A stretch of DNA of 64,000 nt. It comes from Myrica gale (taxonomy: Eukaryota > Streptophyta > Magnoliopsida > Fagales > Myricaceae). The DNA lies in NCBI GenBank assembly GCA_963930655.1, contig OZ005621.1, positions 9,411,001 to 9,475,000 on the forward strand, given 5' to 3'. The translations under genes and the position numbers were made by a program. The notes beneath the pieces were generated by a model, which was not told the DNA's origin, made no database searches, and was given only the letters and a program-made list of their open reading frames with translations. Below are positions 35,901-47,775 of the stretch, piece after piece (position 1 is the first letter of the stretch; each line of letters begins with the position of its first letter).

Positions 35901-38900
35901 AAGGTGGGGCTGTTCTTGCCAGCTCCGACGTACCCTCCGATCCCTTCGAGATTCCCTAGGGTGTTGTCCGGAGCACTATGCCGGTGGACGTGCTGCCCTC
36001 GTCGACCAGGTCTGTGTTGGCTGGGTGTGGTTCCGGCGACTCGCCGGTGCCAAATCAGTCGTTTGTTGCTGAGGATGTTTCTGCCCGTGTCTCGTTGGAG
36101 GGGGGTCATGTTCAGGGGTGTCCTGGGGCTCTCTCAGGTGGCATGAAGGGGGGGAAGGGTCCCGTGGGTTGTCTGGTGGTGAGAGCTCTAAACCATCTGT
36201 AGGTTTGGAGGCTGGTCTGGAGCTCGTGGGTGAGAGCTCTGGAGTGAGGTCTTCGAGGGGAGATTCTCCGGCGTGGATCCTGGACATGGTTTCCTCCGTG
36301 GGTAAGATGGTTGGGGTGTCCTGTGGTGGTCAAGAGGAAAAGATGAGGGAGCTCTTTGAAGCATTGGAACGAGATCGGAAGCCGGTTCATTCGAAATCTT
36401 CAAGAAAATCAGGGGGGAAGATGGTCAGGGAGCTGAAGGGTTTGAAGTCCTTAGTCAATTATGACGGGTCTTCCTCATCCGCTAGGAAGCTTGTGACCCT
36501 TGGTGTGGACTGTTAGGGGTCCCGCTTGAGATGCGGGTGGGGGGGGGGGTTTCTGGGAGGGTGAGTTTTGTTGGCCTATGTGTCACGGGTGGGTGGGTTT
36601 TGGTTTCTTCAGTACTTTCTCTTGTACTGTTGTATCCCCGTTGTGTTTCGTTTTTTCTTGTTAATAAAACTGCCTTAATTATCAAAATAATAATAATAAT
36701 AATAATAATTTGATACGTATGAGAAGTACCATATACACATTGTGGGGCGCGATACTGGATATGCTTTGGGGCTGTAGGACTCATTCAGTTAGATCTTTCT
36801 TGCTCTAAAGGAATTATATTAAAGAATCCTGGTCATTGTGGTGTTGACTTGAGTAAATTTAGTTAATGAAACACAAGTTTTGAACAGAACCATCAATTTG
36901 ACTCTGTTGGCATAGTTATTACATTGAAATCTTTGTTATGAGAAGATTCATCAATTTAGCTTGCATGTCACTGAAATTCATCATAGGTTGGCATAGTTAT
37001 TACATTGAAATCTTTTGGGCAGAGAGAATTTGGGCATTTGCCTTTATGAGAAGAACAATAAGCTACGATTTATTGTTGAGTTGATTGCATGCAATTTGGC
37101 TGGTTGTAACAAAGTATGCAATTAAAGCTGAAAAAAGTATGTTTGTTTTGAGGTATGGTTGGATCCTAGGATCCTAGCAATGTCTGGCTTTTTTTGAACT
37201 ATAGCTCCATGACCCCAGAAAGATGAATCAATATTTTGTTGGACTGTCAACATAATCTACATACAGATTGTAAATCTCTGCATTACTTCATTTACTGCTG
37301 CTTTGCTGTCACGATAAAGATATCAATGTGGAAATAAGGTAAGTGAACTTCTCATTTATGCTATATGTATGCAGTATTTCGAAGAACAGTATGTATAGTC
37401 TGCTCCAATCTCGACTGGATACTCTTCTTTTTGAGATAGTTTTTCCCCTGATGTGCTTCAATGACAATGATCAAAAGCTTTGGGATGAAGACCCACATGA
37501 GTATGTGAGGAAGGGTTATGGTATGTCCCCTAGATCTAAGTGTATTACTTTAAAGACCTTGAATTGTTGGAGGTGATTTAGTACTTATCTTGGCTGGCTG
37601 CAGATATCATTGAAGATTTATACAGCCCGAGGACTGCTGCCATGGATTTTGTCAGTGAGTTGGTTAGAAAACGTGGAAAAGAAAATCTTCAAAAGTTTAT
37701 TCAATTCATTGTCGAAATTTTCAAGAGGTATACATTTGTTTCTTCTTTTCATTGTTCAAGTTATTTCATTTCCGCGTACCATGTGTGTACCAAATAATTG
37801 GGTGTCCTTGTTTTTGTCCTGTTTTTTTTCCTCTTCCAGTTATGATGAAGCACCAGGGGAGTACAAACCCTATAGACAGAAAGATGGTGCTCTTCTTGCG
37901 ATTGGAGCTCTTTGTGATAAATTGAAGCAAACTGAACCTTACAAGTCCCAACTTGAGCCTATGTTAGTGCAACATGTTTTTCCTGAGTTCAGTAGTCCAG
38001 TTGGACATCTTAGGGCCAAGGTTTGTTGGCTTAAATTATATTCTTTTTGATCATATGTGTGCAATTTCACTACTTCTTAGTTTACATGTTGCAGTGTGTT
38101 CTGATGGTCTTTCTGATGTTGGCCTTTCTTCTTCGAACACTGGTTTTAGAGTGAAGCAAGTCTTGGATACCAATTTTTTTTGGCCAATTCAAATTCCCCA
38201 ATTACCAGTTATATTTTCAATTGGATATTTTTTTTTCAACAGAGATTCTGGAACTTGCATTTATTTTGATTAGTGTTGTTTTGCCATTCAATCTAGTCAG
38301 ACAATTGTGTTTACTGCATTGTTATATTTGTTGCCTCCGGATAATAGTTTATTCTCTTGAGTTTTGTTCTGGGTATTAGGCGGCATGGGTCGCAGGACAG
38401 TACGCCCATATAAACTTCTCAGACCAGAACAATTTCCGTAAGGCTTTGCAAAGTGTTGTGTCTGGGATGCGGGATCCAGAACTTCCAGTACGTGTTGATT
38501 CTGTTTTTGCATTGCGCTCTTTTGTTGAAGCTTGCAGAGGTATACATATGTTACACTCTATGTTCAAGTGTTTGTGTTTCTATATTTTAATCTTTATTTC
38601 TCCATTGGCTTAGATATTGGCTGCCTGATAAAATCAATTTGTTCACTATGCAGATTTGAACGAAATTCGTCCAATTCTTCCTCAACTCCTTGATGGTATG
38701 TTGTTTGTGGAACTCTGCAAAGTGCTGTTAACAATGTGACTTGGTCAATCAGTGATGTAAAACAGATTTTTTTTTTTCATCCAGAGTTCTTTAAACTTAT
38801 GAATGAGGTTGAGAATGAGGATCTCGTATTCACTTTGGAGACTATAGTGGACAAGTTTGGGGAGGAAATGGCACCTTATGCTCTTGGGTTATGCCAGAAT

Positions 38901-41900
38901 TTGGTAATATTTGCTGCCACTTTTATTGACTTTACATGTCTTCAGGAGTGCTTGATGGTTCCCCTTCTCCACACCCTCCCCCCCCCTTTTCTCATTTTCC
39001 TCTTAAAAACAGGCTGCTGCGTTTTGGAGGTGTATGAACACTGCTGAAGCTGATGAGGAAGTTGATGATCCTGGTGCTTTGGCTGCTGTTGGTTGTTTAC
39101 GTGCCATTAGTACGATTCTTGAATCAGTGAGCAGGCTTCCTCAACTTTTTGTCCAAATCGAGCCAACTTTGCTTCCTATAATGCGGAGAATGTTGACAAG
39201 CGATGGTCAAGGTGTGCATTTTGCTTTAATTTTTGGCTTCTTTTTGTCAAGGTTTTTCCTACATTGTCTCCTGCTATATTTTTATGTTGCTTAACATCAT
39301 TGAGTGGGTTCTCACATGTCCCAAGTTTGAGCCCCAACACAACCATTATCGCTCCTGACTTATCTGGGGTGTGTTGGGTGGTGTCCTGACAGATGCCCCC
39401 AGGTTGGTTTGTAGGGCCGGGTACACAAATTGGCCTGACCTTGGGAGCTCCTGAGTTATCAAAAAAAAAAAAACATCATTGAGTGGGTCTTGTAGACGTT
39501 GCTGCTAATTGCTCTCAACAGTATCTAGGTCAATCATGTATTAGGTTTTCTGCAAAAGCTAGTCTATAGGTTTTGGGACTTCTTAGTGGGCTTCATTTCA
39601 ACATTGATTCTTTACCATCTTGAAAGATTTCAGCAGGCTGCTGTTTGATCAGTTTCAGTGCCATTTTGTATATGGATTTGTAAAGGGTTCTAGTTTCCTG
39701 TCTCTTCGAAAACACATGTAAAATTGATGAGCCTGTTTGCGAGCTTAGACAACCGGCAGAATTGTTTAAACATGTGGAGGAGCTCTGCCTTCCTCATCTT
39801 GGAAACTTTGTTAGACAAGCCTTAATACCATGATTTAATGTTTATTTGCTAAACAAGTGTAAAGTGTCATAGAACTTACTGTTTTAGTAATGAAGAATCT
39901 AATTTCCAGGGCAATATTTATTATTCTCCAAAAATAGTAGGTTAATGAGTTAGTAGATGGTTACATCGGTTTGGTAGTGAAAGTTGTTGAAGTTTAAAGG
40001 TAGTAGTGGCAACTCTCTGGAGGTTCCATCTGGAGGTTCAATCCTTTGGTGATGGCTGTGTGGAAGATGATACCATTATGCATTTGGTGGAGCTTATGGA
40101 GGGAGAGAAACGGAAGGTGTTTTGAAGATTTGGGGATGCCCATAGATTGTTTGAAAGGCAAAATGATGCAGACTTTGTTTTTGTGGGCTAATGGGGTGCT
40201 GGGTTCTCTTTTTGTAGACTTCAGTGAGTTTATCAGTTTTTTAGCTTGTTTGGTGTAGCGGGTTCAGTACAGCCTTTTGTACTGCCCTGCCTCCTTTTGT
40301 TTTTATCTCAATTAAGTTTTCCTTATAAAAAAAGGATCAGGTTGTTAGGTTTTTTTTTTTGGTTACATGCTAGGAGTTCTTCCTAAGTTTGAGTCTCTTG
40401 ACTTTGGTATTGCCTCGCGTGATCGTCTCTTCTCTAGAGTTTAAGTGAGCAGGGACCAGCACAATATATCTCTTAAATTATGAAAGCTGAAACGCCTGCA
40501 AACAGCAGCTAAATCTCTTCTTCCGTGGCTGTATCAACCATTATGGAAAGTGCATAATACAAAGAAGTATATACAGCACTGTACTCTTTAAAACTATATG
40601 CATTACTGAATACAGTGTTCAACCTTTTGTGTCACTTTTGATCATGTAGTCACATGAGAGCAGTACATCAATTTGCTCATCTGAGGCTCTAAGCAGCACA
40701 TGCGGTTCTTCTGTTCTGAAGCTTCTGTGCTCATTGAAACTCAAAGAGGATATAAAGTTTACTCTCTTAATACTTCCACTGTTTCAATCAGCTACTGGAA
40801 TCCTAAATCTGATTTGAAGTCCTCGATTTCTTGATATTACAAATGTTTCATTCCGCACTAAGGACCCTTTCTGGTATATATCTGTGCAGAGGTTTTTGAA
40901 GAAGTTTTGGAAATTGTGTCATATATGACTTTCTTTTCGCCGACAATATCTATGGATATGTGGAGTCTTTGGCCATTGATGATGAAATCGTTGGCAGATT
41001 TTGCTATCGACTACTTTCCCAGTATGATTCTCTCTGCTGCTTGTATAGCTGAATATCGAGGAAATTCCATTGGCACTAGTGCCTTTATTTTTTATTTTAT
41101 GATTATTCTATTAAGGTAGAGTTCCTTATACTTCGTTCGCTATCCTATAATCAACATTTTGTACTGTATGACATAAGATTAGAGTGAAGCATGTAGATAA
41201 TAGTTAATTGGATAATATCCTTTTTGGGGATCCAACTTTTTTAGGCCGTTCAAGTTAAACTGTTGATTCCCCTTAACTACCCTTAAAAGTTGAAGACAGT
41301 GATTTTTTTATATAATTTTTTTGGGTAGAGCATTTTCAAATTTGACCACACAACTAATTGAATGGGACGTCCATGTTGGGACATCTGGAAATTCAAAGAG
41401 GACTAGTATTTGTGCCATGGAGATAGGACTAAATCAACTTTGACTTTCAGCTATGCTTGGTTCTGATAGCAGTTTTGCACCCAAAATAAAAAAATTTGAT
41501 CAATCAATTATTGTGTCCCTGTTATGTGGATACCGATTCTTCAGTTTGTGTATATTATAAACTAATTTTACCAGATATCTAGTTTTAATCTGCAAACACT
41601 AATACAGGGCCTTTCATGCTTATTCTAAATTTTATCCATATAACCTAAAAAGCTAATAAACCACCACTAGCGCCTGATGGAGTTGGTTCTTGAGTTCCTT
41701 GCAGATATGATAAAAAAAGAACCAAATGCACTGAACGTAATAGAATTGAACCTCCAAGTGAAAATGTACAAGTTTTCACTTAATTCACAGTAATGCTTTG
41801 TAAATTTCAATATAGACAACTTACATATTGTAGCAGTCCAAGTTGTATATAGCTTTTACTTTTTAGAACCAATATCGTTGTATGTTACCTTTTTTTGTGT

Positions 41901-43671
41901 GTTCTCAGAAGTTCTATCTTCATGCAGATATTTTGGTTCCTTTAGACAACTACATATCCAGGGGAACTGCACATTTCCTCACTTGTAAAGAACCAGACTA
42001 CCAGCAAAGCCTTTGGAATATGATTTCATCTGTGAGTTTCTTTTTATTGACTATCATTTGTCCTGAAGCCTAACTGTTCAGCTAAATTTTATTTAAATGA
42101 GGAGAGAGAGAGAGAGAGAGTACATTATTTTCCATGGCGTCGATGTTGTTTTCTTTTTGGCTTCAATCTCACGCCTTTCCTCCCCTTTGGCTGATAGGGT
42201 CTGTGTATGTGTTGTTTACATTTTGCAGATCATGGCAGATAAAAATATGGAGGACAGTGATATTGAGCCAGCTCCGAAGCTCATTCAAGTAGTCTTCCAG
42301 AACTGCAAGGGGCAGGTGGATCAGTGGGTTGAACCATATCTGAGAATCACAGTTGAGCGATTGCATCGAGCTGAGAAGCCATACTTGAAATGTCTTCTCA
42401 TACAAGTGGTAGGCAGCATATATAAACTTCTTTTTGGGTAGATTTATGTTGTCCTCTAAATACCTTATTATGCTAAGTGTTCTGCTTCTGAGTTGCAATT
42501 TGCAAACACCTAACCTCCCCCACCCCAAAAAATAGGGGGAAGTATGCACCGAATTTATTATTTCTTTTTGAATTGAAAGTTGGCTTGTGCAGCCTCCCTT
42601 CAGATTTATCGTGCGTTCATATTGTATAATTTTGACTCTCCAAAATTTTATCATCATTACAAAAATTTCTCTCTTCACTTTTTCACCAACTCCCATAAAC
42701 TATCTTAACTTTTTCACCAACTCCCATACTCAAAATTTTGGCACTCAAACACACTTATTATAGAGAGCCATGTTCACTGCATAGCATTATTGACTACTTA
42801 CTTTGACCTCTTTTGTAACATAAAGGATTGAGTGACTGATTCTGGCAATAATGTTTATTAGACCTATGAACCAGATAAGCTACTCACTTTACTCATCAGA
42901 TTTTGGAAATGGGTCTCAGAATAAGCATGATTTCATTGGCTCGTTAGGGCTGGAACATACTTTATCTCCAATTAGGTATGCATAGATTTTTCCTTTTTAA
43001 ATCTTACCTGATTACCTGAAACGTACAGAATATGGGTGAAAACTAAGGTTTAGCCACCTGTCATTCTTTTTTTGCTTTTGGCATGACATGTCTGATTGAT
43101 CTGTTTTTTCTTTTTCTTTTCCGCTTGTTAAAATACTAACGACATGTTGATACAGTGGCTGCCCTTAGAGGTCTGTTTTAGAGTCAAAGTGATTAAGTGG
43201 AGGATCAAAGCCTTTTTAGTTGAGGTTGGCATTATGCTTAAGCTAATCAAAACAATTTGAAGGCCTTGTTAATAGCCAAGTATGTTCAGGAATAGATGTC
43301 GTGTTAATCTTTCCCTAAATCCCTAAATCAAATATTGGGATGTCAAACCATAATTTAACAGTTTTTTTTTATGCTCTGTGGCATATAAGATGTTGCATTC
43401 CTAGGCATGTGCTTCACAAGTGATTTGATATATTGAACCATTTATTGTGGTCAAATTGTTCTTAATGTGGGCAAAAACATTGCAGATTGCAGATGCCCTT
43501 TACTATAGTGCAGCTTTCACACTCAGCATATTGCAAAAGCTAGGTGTTGCTACTGAAGTCTTTAACCTTTGGTTTCAACTGCTGCAACAAGTTAAAAAGA
43601 GTGGTGTACCTGCTAATTTCAAAAGGTGAACTATCAATTTCCTATTCTGTTGTGCCGCAGACACTCAACCT

Positions 43672-43702
<31 letters not shown>

Positions 43703-45865
43703 TCACACCCCCACCAAAAAGAAGGGAATTTACACTTTACACCCTCAAACTACCACACCATTTGCAATGTGCGGCCCAAACTACAAACTTTGACGCATTG
43801 CATGCCAAACTATCAGTTGATTTTCAATTTGCACCCATGTTAAAATTTGACCTTTAAGGTGGTGGTAAGTGTTAAAATTTTGGGGTGTCGGAGTTGATGA
43901 AAAAGTGAAGAGATAGATGATTTGAATGATTTTTTTATATTTATTATAGTGAAAATTGATGATTTGATGGGGAAAGAGAAAATATTTCGTAGTTATTATA
44001 TTAGGCCAAAATTTTTGGGTAACAAACACCACCTAAGTTTGTGTCACATGACCTACTTTCCATGAATTTCAATGGTGAGATCTTAGCGTGGGGTAAAATT
44101 GTAAATGCATCAGTTGTTTGGCATGCAATGTGTTGCAAATGATGTGGTAGTTTGAGACTGCAAATTGTATTTTCCCCTAAAAAAAGAAAAGTGGAAAAAA
44201 AATCCATCTCCAGAAAGAAAGAAAACGAGTGGGAAAAAACTCTTTAATTTCCCCAAACCTGCATGTTTGATAGCTGCTTCTTGCTCATTTATCCTTTGAG
44301 AAGTTTTGGCCTGATGTCTAAATTGTTTTCTTACAGGGAACATGATAAAAAAGTTTGCTGCTTGGGATTGACATCACTCGTGTCACTTCCAGCTGACCAG
44401 TTCCCGGGGGAAGCTTTGGGCCGTGTTTTCAGGGCAATTCTAGATCTCCTAGTTGCATACAAAGAACAAGTTGCAGGTCTCTCTCTCTCTCTATCCACCC
44501 CCCCCCCCCCGCGCGGGGGCAATAGCATAGGGGGACCTTGCATTCAAAATATCTGATATTTGTATAGGTAATTTCTGAACTTGTATGTTTAATGGGCAGA
44601 AGCTGCAAAGGATGAGGAAGAAGCTGAAGAAGATGATGATATGGATGGTTTTCAAACTGATGATGAAGAAGATGATGGTGATGGATCTGACAAGGAAATG
44701 GGAGTTGATGCTGAGGACGGGGATGAAGCTGACAGCATTAAACTTCAGAAGTTGGCTGAACAGGTGTGGAGTCTAATCAGCTTGAATAAGTAATTTTATG
44801 TTATGTGCTCTATATAATGGCATATCAGTTCTTTCTTTGATTCTTGGTTCCATTTCCTTTAAGGATAATGGACACGGGTAGTCTACATAACAGTCCAAAT
44901 TTGAAACACCCCCACAAGGGGGGCCGCACTGGTTTTTTTTTTTGAATTGAGCTCCTATTGACAGAGAATGTCCTCCAAGGGACATCCCTTGTTGTCCACG
45001 TAGTGCATCCCCAAGACACTGTAATTGGCAAAAACGGGGGCGATATTTATGGGGCAGCTGATGTCATATTACTGGTATCAGTATTATTATTTCTACATTG
45101 GTAAAAGTTAGACCTGTACCCACCAGTTTTGAACCTGTCTCAACTTTAATCTCATTCGGAAGGGGCAAAGGTTTGATTTGAGCTAAAAAGCTCAATCATG
45201 CCATATTAATTTTTAACTGGTTTTTCTCTTTGATGTTAGGCTCAGATAGTATTCACCCCATAACCAAGGGGTGCTGGGTGACTTCATGGGATCAATCTCA
45301 TTCATAGAAACAAGTCTCGTTTACGTATGAGACTATGACACTTTATTTGTTTTTCATGCTGTGTAGATGTTGTATGTGTAATTGTGGAACTTCTATTTTT
45401 GGTTGATTTCTTTATCATAACTCGACATTTCCTGCTCGCTCAGGCGAAGGCTTTCCGCCAAAATGATGAGGATGACGACGACTCGGATGATGACTATAGT
45501 GATGATGAAGAGTTGCAATCACCAATTGATGAGGTGGACCCTTTTGTTTTCTTTGTGGATACTGTCAAAGGTAAGTGAAAACTTCACTTTAATCCTGTTT
45601 AGACTGACCTTTTAAATATATATTTTTCTTTTATTGTCTAACCTGTTCATCCCCCACCGTCTTTTCTCTCGTCTCTCTTTTGCCACGTTTTCTTCCACAT
45701 CCAGCCTTGCAAGTATCGGATGCATTGAGGTTCCAGAACCTTACGCAGGCACTTGACTTCCATTATCAAGCCCTTGCCAATGGTGTTGCCCAGCATGCTG
45801 AACAGAGGAGAGCAGAGATTGAAAAGGAAATAATGGAGAAGGCAGCCGCTACTGCTGCTTCTTAA
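29951..45865 (+). CDS. SAD2: Importin-beta family nuclear import receptor, SAD2 type (22 exons)
   Basis: This is a karyopherin of the importin-7/8 class that carries cargo through nuclear pores with RanGTP. Arabidopsis SAD2 affects ABA sensitivity, MYB4 import and small-RNA activity. Exons: 29951-30040, 30334-30469, 30563-30650, 30994-31143, 32186-32348, 32835-33019, 33121-33294, 37375-37520, 37604-37727, 37840-38020, 38380-38539, 38654-38695, 38785-38903, 39013-39211, 40890-41021, 41928-42031, 42229-42408, 43486-43625, 44337-44476, 44600-44763, 45444-45570, 45705-45865. All junctions are GT-AG and in frame: 3105 nt, 1034 aa; Arabidopsis is near 1040. The start [20 protein letters not shown] matches the family. 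An importin N-domain with HEAT repeats comes first ([20 protein letters not shown], residues about 19-100). Strongly acidic stretches follow near 888-975, then a conserved [10 protein letters not shown]-like motif ([10 protein letters not shown]). Introns hold LINEs, a SINE and MITEs. The coding sequence looks intact. Confidence 0.96.
34500..34660 (+). mobile_element. LINE 3'-end fragment in SAD2 intron 7
   Basis: The 3' end of a plant LINE (GGGCTAATTCGGC, TTTTTTAGCTTGTATGC, TTTAATAAGATTGCC) ends in TATCAAAAATAATAATAA. It carries no complete domain. Its A/AAT tail seems to have served as the landing site of the larger LINE that follows. Confidence 0.65.
34667..36712 (+). mobile_element. ORF1-only LINE lacking endonuclease and reverse transcriptase, in SAD2 intron 7
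   Basis: This 2-kb element starts with a duplicated 5' motif (AGTGAGAGAAGCTCT twice) and ends with an LINE 3' UTR, TTAATAAAACTGCCTT and an (AAT)n tail. The main ORF runs from the ATG at 34799 to a stop at 35957-35959 (387 codons). Its N-terminus ([40 protein letters not shown]) matches the first part of LINE polyproteins in trees and vines. After the stop, two other frames (from about 35978 and 36118) continue the same protein to [16 protein letters not shown], normally just before the endonuclease. Neither endonuclease nor RT follows; the 3' UTR comes directly. ORF1 contains tandem repeats such as PVSGPDG. It would need another LINE to move. Confidence 0.8.
36688..36710. repeat. (AAT)n tail microsatellite
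   Basis: About seven AAT units close the ORF1-only LINE. The following TTTGATACG resembles TTTGAAAGC at its left edge, compatible with a target duplication blurred by the repeat. Confidence 0.6.
39310..39471 (+). mobile_element. tRNA-related SINE in SAD2 intron 14
   Basis: A 162-bp insertion with a 13-base A tail is framed by a perfect 17-bp target duplication, AACATCATTGAGTGGGT (39293-39309 and 39472-39488). Near its 5' end lies AAGTTTGAGCCCC, which resembles the B box of a pol III promoter. It ends TGAGTTATC before the A tail, and TTATC also closes the local LINE tails, so LINE-driven mobilisation is plausible. It has no coding content. Confidence 0.8.
40039..40333 (+). mobile_element. 5'-truncated LINE in SAD2 intron 14
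   Basis: It encodes the last part of the LINE polyprotein ([31 protein letters not shown]) and then a 3' UTR ending in an A run. Sequence and protein are almost the same as the copy at 15597-15962 in ATX, but this copy reaches its stop without obvious damage. No clear target duplication was found. Confidence 0.8.
42600..42765. repeat. MITE-like copy in SAD2 intron 17
   Basis: It shares AAAATTTTATCATCATTACA, CTCTCTTCACTTTTTCACCA and a CACTCAAACACAC end with the MITE family at 28514, in the same orientation as that copy. An internal TTTTTCACCAACTCCCATA is repeated in tandem. Confidence 0.55.
43676..43702. repeat. C-run and (CT)n microsatellite
   Basis: A short C run is followed by about eleven CT units just after exon 18 of SAD2. 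A similar CT run followed by a C13 run and GCGCGGGGGC lies at 44479-44520, directly behind the exon 19 donor. Confidence 0.7.
43727..44180. mobile_element. Fold-back MITE with a second MITE nested inside, SAD2 intron 18
   Basis: Outer arms pair across the element: CCCTCAAACTACCAC and ATTTGCAATGTG on the left against ATGTGTTGCAAATGATG and GTGGTAGTTTGAGA on the right. Between them, 43862-44035 is a copy of the GGGCATGTTTG-like family (GTGTTAAAATTTTGGGGTGT to CCAAAATTTTTGGGTAAC). The inner copy is therefore the younger one. No coding content. Confidence 0.6.
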
Positions 45866-46340
45866 GCTTTTGATTTCATGCTGTGGTTAAAATTTTGCTT
45901 TGCCTATTTATTCAATTCATAGTGGTTTAGACAGAGTTCTTGCCATTCCCTACAGAGCATTTGGTTGTTTTCATGATCACAGAAGTCAGTGAGCCCCATT
46001 GAGTTCTGAAGTTTGAAGTGATTGGAGCTTGGCGCGTCCAACTTCCCCTCTGACATACAGTGGGATTGGTGAACACGGGAGCTGTTCCTTTGTTCTTTAT
46101 CAGGGTTCAGAGTTATAGTCATTTTCTGGTGAGTCTGGCTACTCTATGGCAGTAGTATGCCTGTCTCAACCGGTCTATGTTATCCTTTCCCCCTCCCTCT
46201 AATGTTATTAGTCACTGTTTCTTTGTGTTAGAATATTCCCTTTCCAGGATTTATTCATTTAGGAATCCTTGTATCTGCTTTCTGAGCTTGAGAGTGGTAA
46301 GAAGGTTTCATGCACACACAGGTCCGTAGGATTCCATTTC
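45866..46340 (+). other. SAD2 3' UTR and downstream flank
   Basis: The bases after the TAA at 45863-45865 show no coding sequence. No clear AATAAA is seen close by, so the polyadenylation site is uncertain. From 46341 to about 47160 I recognise no gene; a fragment with a MITE-like end (GTAAAGTGTATATTTTCCC) lies near 47033-47052. Confidence 0.4.
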
Positions 46341-47179
46341 ACGGGGATGGTCGATGTCTGTATTGAAATTTTTGTGTTGTGTTACCGACAAAAAAAAATC
46401 CCCGTTCCCCCTTTTTGTTCAGTATATAGTCTAGGGTCCGATATTGGTTTATTTGGGTTTGGGTTGATTGCAGAGAGCTTCTAAGGGTAGCTTGCTGCTG
46501 ATTGTAAAACAGATACTTTGATTCTTTATATGATGATGTAGATTCATGAGGAAAAAAAAAACTGGACTTGATCCTACTTTTGAGTGTATATTGGTTTTGG
46601 GTAGTTTCCGCCTCCGTGTTCTTGGTTTTTCCTAAAACTCCAAACAAATCTAACAGCTGAACAAAAGTTGCACAAAAATGTGCTGTCATTTTTCCTTAAT
46701 GTTTCTCTCGTGGTCACGTTGTAATTGAGTTTGAAGAAAGTGGCCATTGGAAGATGCGATTTGGCTGGAGAAGAAAGTTACAAAGATATAGGATCAACTC
46801 GTGCAGTGTTTCTCATAGTCCTGCTAGTTTGATTGGTCTGTCAGAAAATTAGTTCTGTTCTCCGTCATCCAAACTATATTCATTGTTGTTATTCTCACTA
46901 ATAGTTAAAAAGTATGTCACATGGTACGCTTTCAATGGTTAGATCTTTAATTGAGGGTGAACTACAAAGAAGTGATATTTTGAGAAGATCAATTTAAGAG
47001 ATAAATTGCAAATTAGGTGTTAGTTTAAGATGGTAAAGTGTATATTTTCCCATATATTTTTTCGTCAAGTTATAGATTGTATCCAGGCCTTGGGAATGGA
47101 ACAGCACCAGAAGTTACTAAAAGAAATAGGAAAACAAACAGACTAAATAGGAAGGAATTAAGAGCAGAGGGAAGTAAAT

Positions 47180-47775
47180 GAATAAGAGTAGCACGACTTG
47201 TCTGGCAAAAGGACTTCTACCTTACTTAACGAATCAGTGATCTCGTGCCATTGGATTAGGTCGTTTATAAAATAAAAGGGGCATGTTCGTTTTCGGAGAA
47301 AACACAGGATTCAAGTTCAAAACTCAATCTTGTTCAATTCAAATCCGAATTCTCATGCCCTCTACGCCTGTCCCTATGCCCTGCACGTCGGCTTTTGCAG
47401 CATTTCTGTTTTTTTTTTTAAATGTCTCCCCTTAAAAAGTTGGGCGACAAACTGCTGCCATGCGTACTGTAGCATGGCAGCAGTTTGTCTTCAACGACTT
47501 TTTAGTTTTTTTGCTCTTTTTTTTTACCTTCAAAAAAGCAAATTTTAATAAAAATATAATAAATTCGAAATAAATAAAAAAATAACTTTAAACATCATCA
47601 TTACTTTTTTACACTTCAACAACTTTTACACAAACACCAATACAACTTTATCATCACCTAAAAATTCACAAAATTTTCAAAATCCTACAAAAACCTTCCA
47701 AACGAACATCACCCAAATCTGAAAAATATTCTATCAAGATTCACTTTTTAGCATGACCCACGAACTGGGGGAAGA
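47180..47775. repeat. Repeat shared with 62365-62490, split here by a MITE
   Basis: GTAGCACGACTTGTCTGGCA, GGATTAGGTCGTT and, after the insert, CTGAAAAATATTCTATCA and ATGACCCAC match a 62.4-kb segment in the same order and orientation. An extra block at about 47276-47716 begins GGGGCATGTTCG and ends CGAACATCACCC, giving inverted ends. The 62.4-kb copy lacks that block and so shows the unfilled site. Confidence 0.65.

Noticed and set aside
34799-35959. Large ORF that could be taken for a host gene inside SAD2 intron 7
   Set aside because: Its N-terminus matches plant LINE polyproteins, it ends in a LINE 3' UTR and tail, and it lies within one intron of an intact gene.
34946-36390. Long minus-strand ORFs opposite the LINE ORF1
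   Set aside because: They are antisense shadows of a GC-rich coding strand, with low-complexity P/S/T-rich translations and no family match.
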